Shown in pieces: positions 1 through 6,056 of a stretch of DNA of 7,308 nt. The position numbers and the translations under genes are program-made. The DNA is from CAXXIC01 sp964534355. GTDB lineage: Bacteria > Bacteroidota > Bacteroidia > Bacteroidales > UBA7332. The notes beneath the pieces are model-generated. The model was not told where the DNA came from. It worked only from the letters and a program-made list of their open reading frames with translations, and ran no database searches. Each line of letters begins with the position of its first letter. Position 1 is the first letter of the stretch. Location of the stretch: the NCBI GenBank assembly GCA_964534355.1, contig CAZHNZ010000167.1, positions 1-7,308 on the forward strand. Direction: 5' to 3'.

Positions 1-246
1 AAACTTAATACGGCTGTTTTTGGCATCGATCAGCGAAGCCTGATTTTTAATCGCCTGCGTTTTGCCAAACCCCGGAACACCCTCCAGCAATACGTCACGG
101 TTTGACAACAATCCGATCAACAACGACTCTACCAAATGCTTCTGACCGACAATCATATTGTCCATACCCATGTAAACCATGTTTACAAACGAGCTTTTAG
201 CCTCAATTTTCTCGTTAAGTGCTCTAATATCAACTGTTTGATTCAT
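1..246 (-). CDS. MoxR-family AAA+ ATPase, N-terminal part (runs off the left edge)
   Basis: The first 82 codons of a MoxR-type AAA+ ATPase are present, starting at an ATG at 246 and reading off the window's left edge. Visible features are a GQ motif at residues 34-35, the MoxR-like stretch LLIGLLSNRDVLLEGVPGFG and a Walker A motif (GVPGFGKT, residues 56-63), followed by a segment ending SRIKF. In family members this leads into the conserved R(I/L)QFTPDLLPSD stretch, which would lie just outside the window. MoxR proteins are cytoplasmic ATPases thought to act as chaperones, often encoded beside DUF58 and von Willebrand A domain proteins; those partners would be further left and cannot be seen. 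The usual family length is about 320-335 residues, so roughly three quarters is missing. It is separated from the polysaccharide genes by about 490 bases and a terminator, so it is a separate unit. Walker B, sensor motifs and arginine finger cannot be checked. Confidence 0.9.
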   Translation of the reverse strand, partial: MNQTVDIRALNEKIEAKSSFVNMVYMGMDNMIVGQKHLVESLLIGLLSNRDVLLEGVPGFGKTQAIKNQASLIDAKNSRIKF

Positions 247-423
247 ACCTATATAATGTTATTTTGTTAAGATTTTCTGTTTTTTCAGGTTATATCAATT
301 CTGTATATTTCATTTCCGAAAAGTGAGTGCAAAATTATAAACGAATCCCAACCGTTTAACACAATCGACGTTAAAAAAAATCAAATCAACTGCAATTAAC
401 AGCTTAATCCGACATTATCAAAC
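247..423. other. AT-rich intergenic region upstream of the MoxR gene
   Basis: No credible reading frame lies on either strand here. The stretch is AT-rich and holds the moxR leader and its candidate -7 box. With the doubtful frame at 424-663 and its downstream terminator it makes up about 490 bases (247-737) without a firmly supported gene. I see no tRNA-like fold, riboswitch motif or long repeat. Confidence 0.5.
330..337 (-). promoter_or_regulatory. Candidate Bacteroides-type -7 box for the MoxR gene
   Basis: On the minus strand these bases read TAATTTTG, an exact match to the Bacteroidota -7 consensus TAnnTTTG. It lies 83 bases upstream of the moxR ATG, which would give a leader of roughly 75-80 bases. 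No good TTTG -33 box is found 19-21 bases further upstream; the closest is ATTG at a spacing of about 24. The call rests on one 8-base match in an AT-rich stretch and is tentative. Confidence 0.4.
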
Positions 424-663
424 ATGTATTTTAACAAATACAAATTTCACTCTTTCGGTAAAGCACCAAAGAAACGAAAAATACAGATAAATTATTGTGT
501 AGATCAGGATGAATGCATCATTAAAATGACACAATTATTACGCTATTCGAAATCGTTAAACAACCTATTTCATCAAACTGATTATTTAATAATTGTATTG
601 AAAGCGGTGGACAACCGAATGAGAAATGGTGATGGATTGATTTATATTACATCCGGGATATGA
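424..663 (+). CDS. Doubtful small hypothetical ORF (79 aa)
   Basis: An ATG-started plus-strand frame of 79 codons, not recognised. The product is basic near the N-terminus (a KAPKKRK run at residues 13-19), has no clear membrane segment or signal peptide, and carries two cysteines (Cys25, Cys31). Its G+C is about 30% by hand count, below the polysaccharide genes and similar to surrounding non-coding DNA, which argues against a gene. In its favour, the frame stops three bases before the A-run of an inverted repeat that could end transcription from both sides, and it is the longest frame in an otherwise empty spacer. No Bacteroides-type promoter is evident in front of it. It could be a small orphan gene, a remnant, or chance. 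Confidence 0.22.
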   Translation: MYFNKYKFHSFGKAPKKRKIQINYCVDQDECIIKMTQLLRYSKSLNNLFHQTDYLIIVLKAVDNRMRNGDGLIYITSGI

Positions 664-665
664 GG

Positions 666-701
666 AAAAAAAAAGAGACGAATTATAATTCATCTCTTTT
701 T
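666..701 (-). terminator. Intrinsic terminator downstream of rfbC
   Basis: The inverted repeat has 15-base arms at 670-684 and 687-701 around a two-base centre, so the real loop will include some of the innermost A-T pairs. On the minus strand the only non-Watson-Crick position (679 against 692) is a G-U wobble, and the hairpin runs into nine consecutive U (complement of 666-674). In plus-strand RNA the same position is a C-A mismatch and only five U follow. The structure therefore fits termination of leftward transcripts, and it lies 36 bases past the rfbC stop codon. It would close the polysaccharide transcription unit. Weak two-way action is possible. Confidence 0.8.
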
Positions 702-737
702 ACATTATAATTGAATAAACTTTTATACCAATGATAA

Positions 738-1280
738 TTAAATAATCAAATCCTTGAGCAGCGAACCGGTTTTGTCTTTGTCGGACATCAGGAATTCGTT
801 TTCGGGGATTTGCCAGTCGATGCCAAGAGCCGGATCGGTAGCCAGAAGGCAACCTTCGGAAGAGGGCATGTAAGTATTGTCAACTTTGTATCCGAAGATA
901 GCGGACGGACTGAGTACGGCGAAACCATGAGCAAGACCACGTGGAATAAAAAGTTGCAGCGCATTCTCTTCGGTGAGTTCAATAGCTACGTGTTTGCCAT
1001 AGGTTGGAGAATCGGGGCGAATATCTACCACCACATCGAGCACAGAGCCAACGACAGCGCGTACGAGTTTGGCCTGAGCGAATTCACCTTTCTGAAAATG
1101 TAGACCACGCACAACACCGTAGGATGATTTTGATTCGTTGTCCTGAATAAAATTGACCTGTCCGATGTGTTTTTCGAACATCTCTTTTTTGAAAGATTCC
1201 ATGAAATAACCGCGGGCATCGCCAAATTTTTTGGCCTGAATGAGCCACAAGCCCGGGATTTCTAATTCTGTAAAATTCAT
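738..1280 (-). CDS. rfbC: dTDP-4-dehydrorhamnose 3,5-epimerase
   Basis: RfbC/RmlC is a cytoplasmic cupin-fold enzyme that converts dTDP-4-dehydro-6-deoxy-glucose to dTDP-4-dehydro-rhamnose, the third step of dTDP-L-rhamnose synthesis. The 180-residue product is full length for the family. Visible hallmarks are DARGYFMESF (21-30), FIQDNESKS (44-52), VVRGLHFQ with the catalytic His61, KLVRAVVGSVLDVVVDIR (71-88), IPRGLAHGF (112-120), and YKVDNTYMPSSEG with Tyr131. Tyr131 sits 70 residues after His61, the spacing known for the His/Tyr pair of the Salmonella enzyme. A SDKD motif (166-169) is near the C-terminus. The ATG at 1280 gives a standard N-terminus. It is the last gene before the terminator and is preceded by 254 non-coding bases, so it may have its own promoter. 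The partner genes rfbA, rfbB and rfbD are not in the window. Its presence implies rhamnose or a related deoxysugar in the glycan. Confidence 0.96.
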   Translation of the reverse strand: MNFTELEIPGLWLIQAKKFGDARGYFMESFKKEMFEKHIGQVNFIQDNESKSSYGVVRGLHFQKGEFAQAKLVRAVVGSVLDVVVDIRPDSPTYGKHVAIELTEENALQLFIPRGLAHGFAVLSPSAIFGYKVDNTYMPSSEGCLLATDPALGIDWQIPENEFLMSDKDKTGSLLKDLII

Positions 1281-1534
1281 TTGACTATATTTTTATCGTT
1301 TATTTGCCAGAATGAGTAAATATATGCAATTCATAATCATTAATGACCGATTTGCATTTAAAGTAAATAACTAAATATTAATACCTTAACAAACAACCAG
1401 TTGCGACATCACAATGCTTTCTCTACAGAAATAACATCGTAAATATGAATACATTATATTGTACTAATTACCAAAAAAGGAAATAGAGCGACAAAGTAAC
1501 AAATAAAATCTAATATAAACAAGACAAAACAGAA
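1281..1534. other. AT-rich spacer between the wecA-like gene and rfbC
   Basis: This non-coding stretch breaks the tight packing of the cluster. It contains no good intrinsic terminator for the upstream gene and no exact TAnnTTTG box on the minus strand. The best -33-like match is TTTG (complement of 1390-1393), followed at imperfect spacing by T/A-rich sequence. A 10-base perfect palindrome, TCATTAATGA, lies at 1337-1346. The spacer could carry a separate rfbC promoter or simply be an old junction; nothing in the sequence decides this. Confidence 0.4.
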
Positions 1535-2623
1535 TCAGTGAGTTTGCGCCAATTGATACGGTCGGTGTAAAATGATATGCTGAAGTCGGAATTTATGAAC
1601 AATAATCAGAATTAGTTCGAACGAGAAGAGCAGCAGAAGAGTGAAAAGGCCGGATGCCACCAGATTGTGCGACAATTGGATGAAATAGGCTGATAGTAGT
1701 ACGACCCAATAGGTAAGAAATAGAATAGATGTGGCCGTGAAGTGATTGAACCCAAGATCGATCAGGCGATGGTGCGCATGACGTCGGTCACCCACAAAAG
1801 GTGAATGTCCGCTAAAAATTCGAACCAAAAAAATGACTACCATATCAAAAACAGGCAATGCCACAATGGAAAGCGCAATGACAGGCGGAATGCGGAAATA
1901 GAAATAGTCGGTACTTAGAGCATCGAAGCTGAGCATGTGGAGTGTCATGATAGAAAACGCACCACCGACGAGCATAGAGCCGCTATCTCCCATAAAGATA
2001 CGTGCCGGTGGGGTGTTGTAAACCAGAAATCCGAGTAGAGAGCCGGCCAGTGCAAGGGCAAATTGTGCCCAGTGGTAATCGGCATACAGATAAAAAATAA
2101 GGGCAAAGCAGGATGAGCCAAAGAGGCTTAGCGTGGTAAGAAGACCGTCTATGCCATCAATCATATTGTAGGCATTGATGGTGCCTACAATAAACAGGCA
2201 AGTGAGGAAAATGCTTGACGTTTCGGAAACCGGAGAAATACCAATCAGTTGAAAGAGCGCATCGGGGCGCAGATAGGACCCTACCACCACCATCCAGGCG
2301 ACAACAAACTCATAAACGAGTCTGCGCCAGGGCTTGCAAGGCAGCAGATCGTCTTTGAGCCCGACAACAAATAGCGCAATGATACCGCCAAAAGTACGGA
2401 TAAGCTCTTTGGGCATATTGTTGAACGAAAAAGCGGTAAAGGCAAAAGAGAGAGCGATAAACACGCCGAGCCCTCCCAAAACGGGAGTGCTGCGAACGTG
2501 CATCTTACGAACGGAATCCGGTTTATCGACCAGATTTCGGGCCAGAGCGAGCCGGAGTACTCTCGAAACAGAGTACATAGAAAGCCCGATAGCTGTAGCT
2601 AAGGTTAGGAGTAGGTTGAGCAT
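1535..2623 (-). CDS. WecA/TagO-type undecaprenyl-phosphate sugar-1-phosphate transferase
   Basis: This integral membrane enzyme of the MraY/WecA/TagO family (glycosyl transferase family 4 in Pfam) would transfer a sugar-1-phosphate, in characterised relatives usually GlcNAc-1-P from a UDP-sugar, to undecaprenyl phosphate as the first step of glycan assembly. In order, the 362 residues show VDKPDSVRKMHVRSTPVLGG (32-51), the GLKDD motif with Asp91/Asp92, NAYNMIDGIDGL (150-161) with Asn153, Asp156 and Asp159, IFMGDSGS (209-216) with Asp213, and the histidine-rich loop HSPFVGDRRHAHHRL (273-287), which marks the WecA/TagO side of the family rather than MraY. About eleven hydrophobic segments fit the family topology, and the length is usual. 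The ATG at 2623 is nine bases past the preceding gene's stop, indicating co-transcription. The sugar cannot be read from sequence; GlcNAc is the default guess, and a QuiNAc/FucNAc-type substrate is possible. Confidence 0.92.
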   Translation of the reverse strand: MLNLLLTLATAIGLSMYSVSRVLRLALARNLVDKPDSVRKMHVRSTPVLGGLGVFIALSFAFTAFSFNNMPKELIRTFGGIIALFVVGLKDDLLPCKPWRRLVYEFVVAWMVVVGSYLRPDALFQLIGISPVSETSSIFLTCLFIVGTINAYNMIDGIDGLLTTLSLFGSSCFALIFYLYADYHWAQFALALAGSLLGFLVYNTPPARIFMGDSGSMLVGGAFSIMTLHMLSFDALSTDYFYFRIPPVIALSIVALPVFDMVVIFLVRIFSGHSPFVGDRRHAHHRLIDLGFNHFTATSILFLTYWVVLLSAYFIQLSHNLVASGLFTLLLLFSFELILIIVHKFRLQHIILHRPYQLAQTH

Positions 2624-2632
2624 CGCAATATA

Positions 2633-3361
2633 TTATTTTCGGATCTCCCGAATAAGGATACCCGGTGTAGTCTGAACAATTTTGAAGACCCGGAACAACT
2701 GTTTCCGGGGTTCTTTAATGACACGGTAAAACCATTCCAGACGACTGTTAATCATCCAGGCGGGCGCCCGTTTTCGGCTCTCTATACCCGAGAAGAAGTT
2801 GAAGACCGCCCCCACCCCGATGAGCACACCCCGATCGATGTGCGGAATAAGGCGATTCATAAACAGCTCCTGTTTGGGTGCACCCAACGCCACCCAGATA
2901 ATGTCGGGTGAGGCGTTGTTGATCTCTTCGGCAATGGCGTTGTAGTGAAAATCGGCCACCTCATTGAAAGGAAGCGAGAGAAACTTCATGTGCAATATTT
3001 GCCTGTCGAATGCGGCCATGTTCTGCCTCAGGTTGTTGAGAATCTCTTCCGAACCACCCACAAAAACCATGTTGTATTTGCGTTTGGCAATAATGTCTCG
3101 AAAGAGTTCGCTGCCGCAATAGGCATTGTATCTTTTGCCATAAATCAGGCGCAGATAAAGCGGCACCCAGTTGCTGTCGCAGACCGAAAATATGGATGCA
3201 TTGAGCACGGGTGTGTATTGCGGATTGGTGTTTGCGTGCGACAAAACCACGCCATCGGCTACACAGATGTACCCTTTGGCATGAATATTGATGAGGTAGT
3301 CGATGGTACGCCAAACCACCTGTTTATCAAACTCGTACCGTATTCCGAAGAACTCGTTCAT
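2633..3361 (-). CDS. WecG/TagA/CpsF-family glycosyltransferase
   Basis: A membrane-associated GT26-type transferase that in known systems adds the second sugar (ManNAcA in ECA, ManNAc in teichoic acid linkage units) to a polyprenyl-diphosphate-linked first sugar. From the ATG at 3361 the product has 242 residues, typical for the family, and begins MNEFFGIRYEFDK as in Bacteroides capsule homologues. Motifs are YICVADGVVL (31-40), SVCDSNWVPLYLR (59-71) with Asp62 at the likely position of the TagA catalytic Asp, IIWVALGAPKQELFMNR (154-170), GVGAVFNFFSG (182-192), and the C-terminal RAPAWMINSRLEWFYRVIKEP (198-218, Arg/Glu/Trp-rich family signature). The frame is open further upstream, with another ATG at 3445, but that would add 28 residues that do not resemble the family and deepen the overlap with the GT4 gene from 35 to 119 bases, so I chose 3361. 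It directly precedes the wecA-like gene. Confidence 0.92.
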   Translation of the reverse strand: MNEFFGIRYEFDKQVVWRTIDYLINIHAKGYICVADGVVLSHANTNPQYTPVLNASIFSVCDSNWVPLYLRLIYGKRYNAYCGSELFRDIIAKRKYNMVFVGGSEEILNNLRQNMAAFDRQILHMKFLSLPFNEVADFHYNAIAEEINNASPDIIWVALGAPKQELFMNRLIPHIDRGVLIGVGAVFNFFSGIESRKRAPAWMINSRLEWFYRVIKEPRKQLFRVFKIVQTTPGILIREIRK

Positions 3362-4676
3362 GGCTGTGTTGGTGTTGAAATGTTTGGATGGATTTGAGGC
3401 GGGGCATGTATTTTCGTTCGGGAACGGGCTGTTTGTCAGAGACAATAGATTTGACCAGCGACTCCCACTGTTTGCTCACTACAAAGGCCGAATAGTAACG
3501 GTGCAACTTGCGGTGCGCATTGTCGCCCAGATGCTCGCCCCACTGCGGATGATTCCAGAGCCAGACCACTTTGCGCTCGAAGTCGTCTGCATTCTCGGGT
3601 TCGAAAAGCAAACCACTGTTTCGGCCTATGGTGTCGAGGTGAAACTCCTGCGTATTGCTTTCTGTGCGGTCGTAGAAAGGGGTAAACTCCGGATCGTAGT
3701 CGATAATTTCGCAAAACCCTGCCCGCTCGGGTGCCACGGTTGTTTTTCGGTATCCGGCAGCATCGAGCACACTCATCGGAAACCCTTCGTACCAATGGCT
3801 TGCCATGACCATAAAAGCAGCATTCCGGTAAAACGCGTGCAGCCTGTGTCCGGTGAGATGCCCTACCCATTTCACATTGGGCAAATGAGCAAACAACGCA
3901 CCGAAGGATTCTTCCGACTCTTTGCCCGGTCGCAGTTCGCCGGCCAGTCTGAACGGAATTTCGGGGTGACGGCGGGCCAGTTCCAGAATCATGTCGATAC
4001 CCTTTTCGGCACTCAGGCGACCGGCATACCCCACATATTCTCCCTTGATGCGGTTTGTGAGGTGAATCTCTTCGAGGAAATTGGGAATTACTACAATTTT
4101 AGCAGGATCGAAACCTGCTTTGATCATCTTCTGCCGCTGAAAGTCGGTGATGCAAGCGTATCGCGTCACACAACTGCTGTATGCCCCTGATACACGGGCC
4201 ACCCAATTGCGCAGCGCATAACCGGTGCTTTTGAAAATTGAGTTTTCGCAATTGTGTTTCACACAGTTCCACTCTCCCCCCGACAGGCACTCCTCGCATG
4301 TTTTGCCATGTCGGGCAAAAAGTCCGGAAGGACACAACAGTCTGAAATTGTGGACAGTCATCACCACAGGAATCTCTCTTTTTCTGATTTCGAACAGTGC
4401 CAAAGGTGAGATAAAAGGATAAAGATTGTGGATGTTGACCAGGTCGGGACGGTAGTCGTCGAGCATAGTCGACAGCTTCTTGATCGCAAACGGATTGTAC
4501 AAAGCCGAAAGGAAAGCACGCGCCTTACCCAATGGCATTTTGGGGATTTCGGCACTCGATCGGGTAAATTTTCGGACAATATGGCCGTTGTGTCTGAATA
4601 GATTGACCATTCTTTGGACAACAGCCTCTTCTCCACAGTACTTGCCGTACTCATTGTGGATAATCAGTACTTTCAT
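3327..4676 (-). CDS. GT4-family glycosyltransferase
   Basis: A cytoplasmic or membrane-peripheral GT-B glycosyltransferase of 449 residues. The N-terminal Rossmann domain begins MKVLIIHNEYGKYCGEEAVV and includes LVNIHNLYPFISP (79-91) and VVMTVHNFRLLCP (104-116). A five-cysteine cluster follows (Cys115, 127, 130, 138, 143), known from a subset of GT4 enzymes. The C-terminal donor-binding domain shows VGYAGRLSAEKGID (215-228), FRLAGE (242-247), VKWVGHL (268-274) and the EGFPMSVLD stretch (297-305). That last element is the family's E-x7-E site, but the second acidic residue is Asp305 rather than Glu. About 25 extra residues (327-353) lie between CEII and GLLFEP. The donor sugar cannot be predicted. 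The ATG at 4676 gives a normal N-terminus; the 3' end overlaps the wecG-like gene by 35 bases. A 290-base AT-rich spacer precedes it, so it may have its own promoter. Confidence 0.93.
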   Translation of the reverse strand: MKVLIIHNEYGKYCGEEAVVQRMVNLFRHNGHIVRKFTRSSAEIPKMPLGKARAFLSALYNPFAIKKLSTMLDDYRPDLVNIHNLYPFISPLALFEIRKREIPVVMTVHNFRLLCPSGLFARHGKTCEECLSGGEWNCVKHNCENSIFKSTGYALRNWVARVSGAYSSCVTRYACITDFQRQKMIKAGFDPAKIVVIPNFLEEIHLTNRIKGEYVGYAGRLSAEKGIDMILELARRHPEIPFRLAGELRPGKESEESFGALFAHLPNVKWVGHLTGHRLHAFYRNAAFMVMASHWYEGFPMSVLDAAGYRKTTVAPERAGFCEIIDYDPEFTPFYDRTESNTQEFHLDTIGRNSGLLFEPENADDFERKVVWLWNHPQWGEHLGDNAHRKLHRYYSAFVVSKQWESLVKSIVSDKQPVPERKYMPRLKSIQTFQHQHSHERVLRNTVRV

Positions 4677-4731
4677 GAGATGTAAGGTTTAGGTATAGGT
4701 TGAGTATAAAAAGCGAGAAAGATATGCAGCG

Positions 4732-4750
4732 AAAACGGTCGAACAGACCG
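4732..4750 (-). terminator. Weak candidate terminator or attenuator hairpin
   Basis: On the minus strand CGGTC and GACCG (4750-4746 and 4740-4736) pair around a five-base loop and are followed by four U (complement of 4732-4735). The stem is only 5 bp and the U-tract short, so full termination is unlikely. It sits in the leader of the GT4 gene and could reduce read-through from the acyltransferase gene, or be chance. Confidence 0.2.
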
Positions 4751-4832
4751 AATGGCACAAAACACCAAGGTGCAAAACAGTGTTTGCAGAAAATAGAAAG
4801 GTATGTCACGGTTCAGGTTAAATGGTGAATAA

Positions 4833-4853
4833 AAACACGTTAATAAACACGTT
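4833..4853. repeat. Two 9-base direct repeats (AAACACGTT), 12-base period
   Basis: AAACACGTT occurs at 4833-4841 and again at 4845-4853, followed by GACGTT, so the core ACGTT appears three times in about 20 bases. Repeats spaced near one helical turn can be protein-binding half-sites, but the stretch is short and AT-rich and may be chance. Confidence 0.3.
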
Positions 4854-4966
4854 GACGTTTTGTAGATCCAAACGGAAACTGCCACATCTGAGTGAACGCC
4901 AACAAATAATTACATCATTTCAGGACTTCTAAAAAGCAAAAAACATTCAGAGAAGCCATTATTCTA

Positions 4967-6046
4967 CTAAACATTATTTAACTTGAATAGTTCACGAGGG
5001 AATACTATTTTTCGTATTAACAATGTGTTATTAACGTAGTATGCAATTATATAGCTAATAATTAAAGTCAGCAGAAAGAGGATTAGCCCTAACGCAAAAT
5101 TTGTATTAGTTGACAATTCGGGTGCAAATATAAGTAAAATATTATAAACAAATACATGCAACAAATAAATTTGCAAAGAAAATTTACCTAATGCCTTTAC
5201 TAACTTTGAACGACTCCAAACACCGCGTGAAAAATAGAAAAAAATGAAGAAAAAGACAGGAAGGAACATATTGCGAATCTCTTCGATATAGTTGGATGAC
5301 TCTGCTTTTCCATCGGAAAAAAAATCAAGAGATAACCAAACGAAGAGAAAAGCCGATAGCAAACAACAATAGACCTTGCAAACCGGGGCATGAGCAGGCA
5401 AAAGCCTAAAATGCGGCACATAGCGCAACAACCAGACCGTAATAAAAGCAATCGGATAGAAATAAAAGGCCTGAACAATGGCAAGCGGTACCGCCGAGCG
5501 CAGGGTGTAATAATCGGGGCCACCTGCAAAAACAGCAAAATGCACCAGCAATCCGAGCATAAAGAAGAGAATTTTCACCCATTGGTACACCTGAAAACTG
5601 ATATCTTTGAGCAAGGTAAAAGCGGCAAATGCCGGCAGAAACCAGAGAAAATGGAAACCGGTGGCCGCTTTGAGCCGGCTTATTTCGCCACTGAAAAACG
5701 GGGCGATGAAAAGCAGAAAATCCGACGGCTTATCCTTCACCACGTGGTAGGCGATGTAGGTGGCTGCGTAGAACCAAAAATAGGGTACATAGTAGCGAAA
5801 TATATAATCGTTGGCCCGCTTAGCCGATAGCCGGCGAGACGGATAGAGGAACGGCAAAATAAAGAAAGTAAAGAAATGAAATTGGTAGAAATAGTGTTGC
5901 AGAGCCGATGCAGTAGGCACCAGATATGCGTTGTGCGCCACTACCACAAAAAGGATAAAAACGCCTTTGAGCGCGTCGGACTCTGACCGGGTGGGACAAA
6001 CCGGAAACTCCGACAGAGAGTTGATTTTCAAATTATTTGCATCCAT
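4967..6046 (-). CDS. Acyltransferase-3 family membrane protein, probable glycan O-acetyltransferase
   Basis: An integral membrane protein of the acyltransferase 3 family, related to fucose 4-O-acetylase/NolL-type and OafA-type enzymes that O-acetylate cell-surface sugars. From the ATG at 6046 it has 359 residues, normal for the family, and about ten hydrophobic segments. Family hallmarks are RSESDALKGVFILFVVVAH (20-38) with the conserved His38, FHFFTFFILPFLYPSRRL (56-73), WFLPAF (135-140) and SLQIYLLHVFVYN (290-302). The frame extends upstream to a GTG at 6076, but that start would overlap the preceding gene, whereas 6046 lies 10 bases past its stop. The last third (about 4981-5340) has about 31% G+C by hand count, against roughly 43-53% in the lines counted upstream between 5341 and 5760. 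This suggests a mosaic gene, though selection on hydrophobic codons might contribute. It follows a second, unrelated acetyltransferase, so the two probably modify the same polymer. Confidence 0.87.
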   Translation of the reverse strand: MDANNLKINSLSEFPVCPTRSESDALKGVFILFVVVAHNAYLVPTASALQHYFYQFHFFTFFILPFLYPSRRLSAKRANDYIFRYYVPYFWFYAATYIAYHVVKDKPSDFLLFIAPFFSGEISRLKAATGFHFLWFLPAFAAFTLLKDISFQVYQWVKILFFMLGLLVHFAVFAGGPDYYTLRSAVPLAIVQAFYFYPIAFITVWLLRYVPHFRLLPAHAPVCKVYCCLLSAFLFVWLSLDFFSDGKAESSNYIEEIRNMFLPVFFFIFFYFSRGVWSRSKLVKALGKFSLQIYLLHVFVYNILLIFAPELSTNTNFALGLILFLLTLIISYIIAYYVNNTLLIRKIVFPRELFKLNNV

Positions 6047-6056
6047 AATTATCCAA

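Larger units (their letters stand above)
4677..4966. other. AT-rich spacer between the acyltransferase and GT4 genes
   Basis: No convincing gene lies here, and this is the largest gap inside the cluster. A 70-codon GTG-started minus-strand frame fills much of it (4673-4885) and overlaps the GT4 start as ATGA, but its product looks like translated non-coding DNA. Small structures are a 5-bp GC-rich hairpin at 4736-4750, a pair of 9-base direct repeats at 4833-4853, and three imperfect hexamers just upstream of the GT4 start. There is no exact TAnnTTTG promoter box on the minus strand. Confidence 0.45.

Noticed and set aside
2945..3397. 150-codon plus-strand frame opposite the wecG-like gene
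   Set aside because: Antisense shadow of a well-supported gene with clear family motifs on the other strand.
3303..4190. 295-codon plus-strand frame opposite the GT4 gene
   Set aside because: It lies antisense to a strongly supported glycosyltransferase, its product matches no family I know, and long antisense frames are common opposite GC-richer coding DNA.
4673..4885. 70-codon GTG-started frame overlapping the GT4 start as ATGA
   Set aside because: The ATGA overlap is suggestive of coupling, but the product is Phe/Leu/Ser/Cys-rich with no recognisable domain and the start is a GTG in an AT-rich spacer, so I treat it as non-coding.
5390..5830. 146-codon plus-strand frame opposite the acyltransferase gene
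   Set aside because: Lys/Arg/Gln-rich product is the complement of hydrophobic codons; the minus-strand frame explains the sequence.
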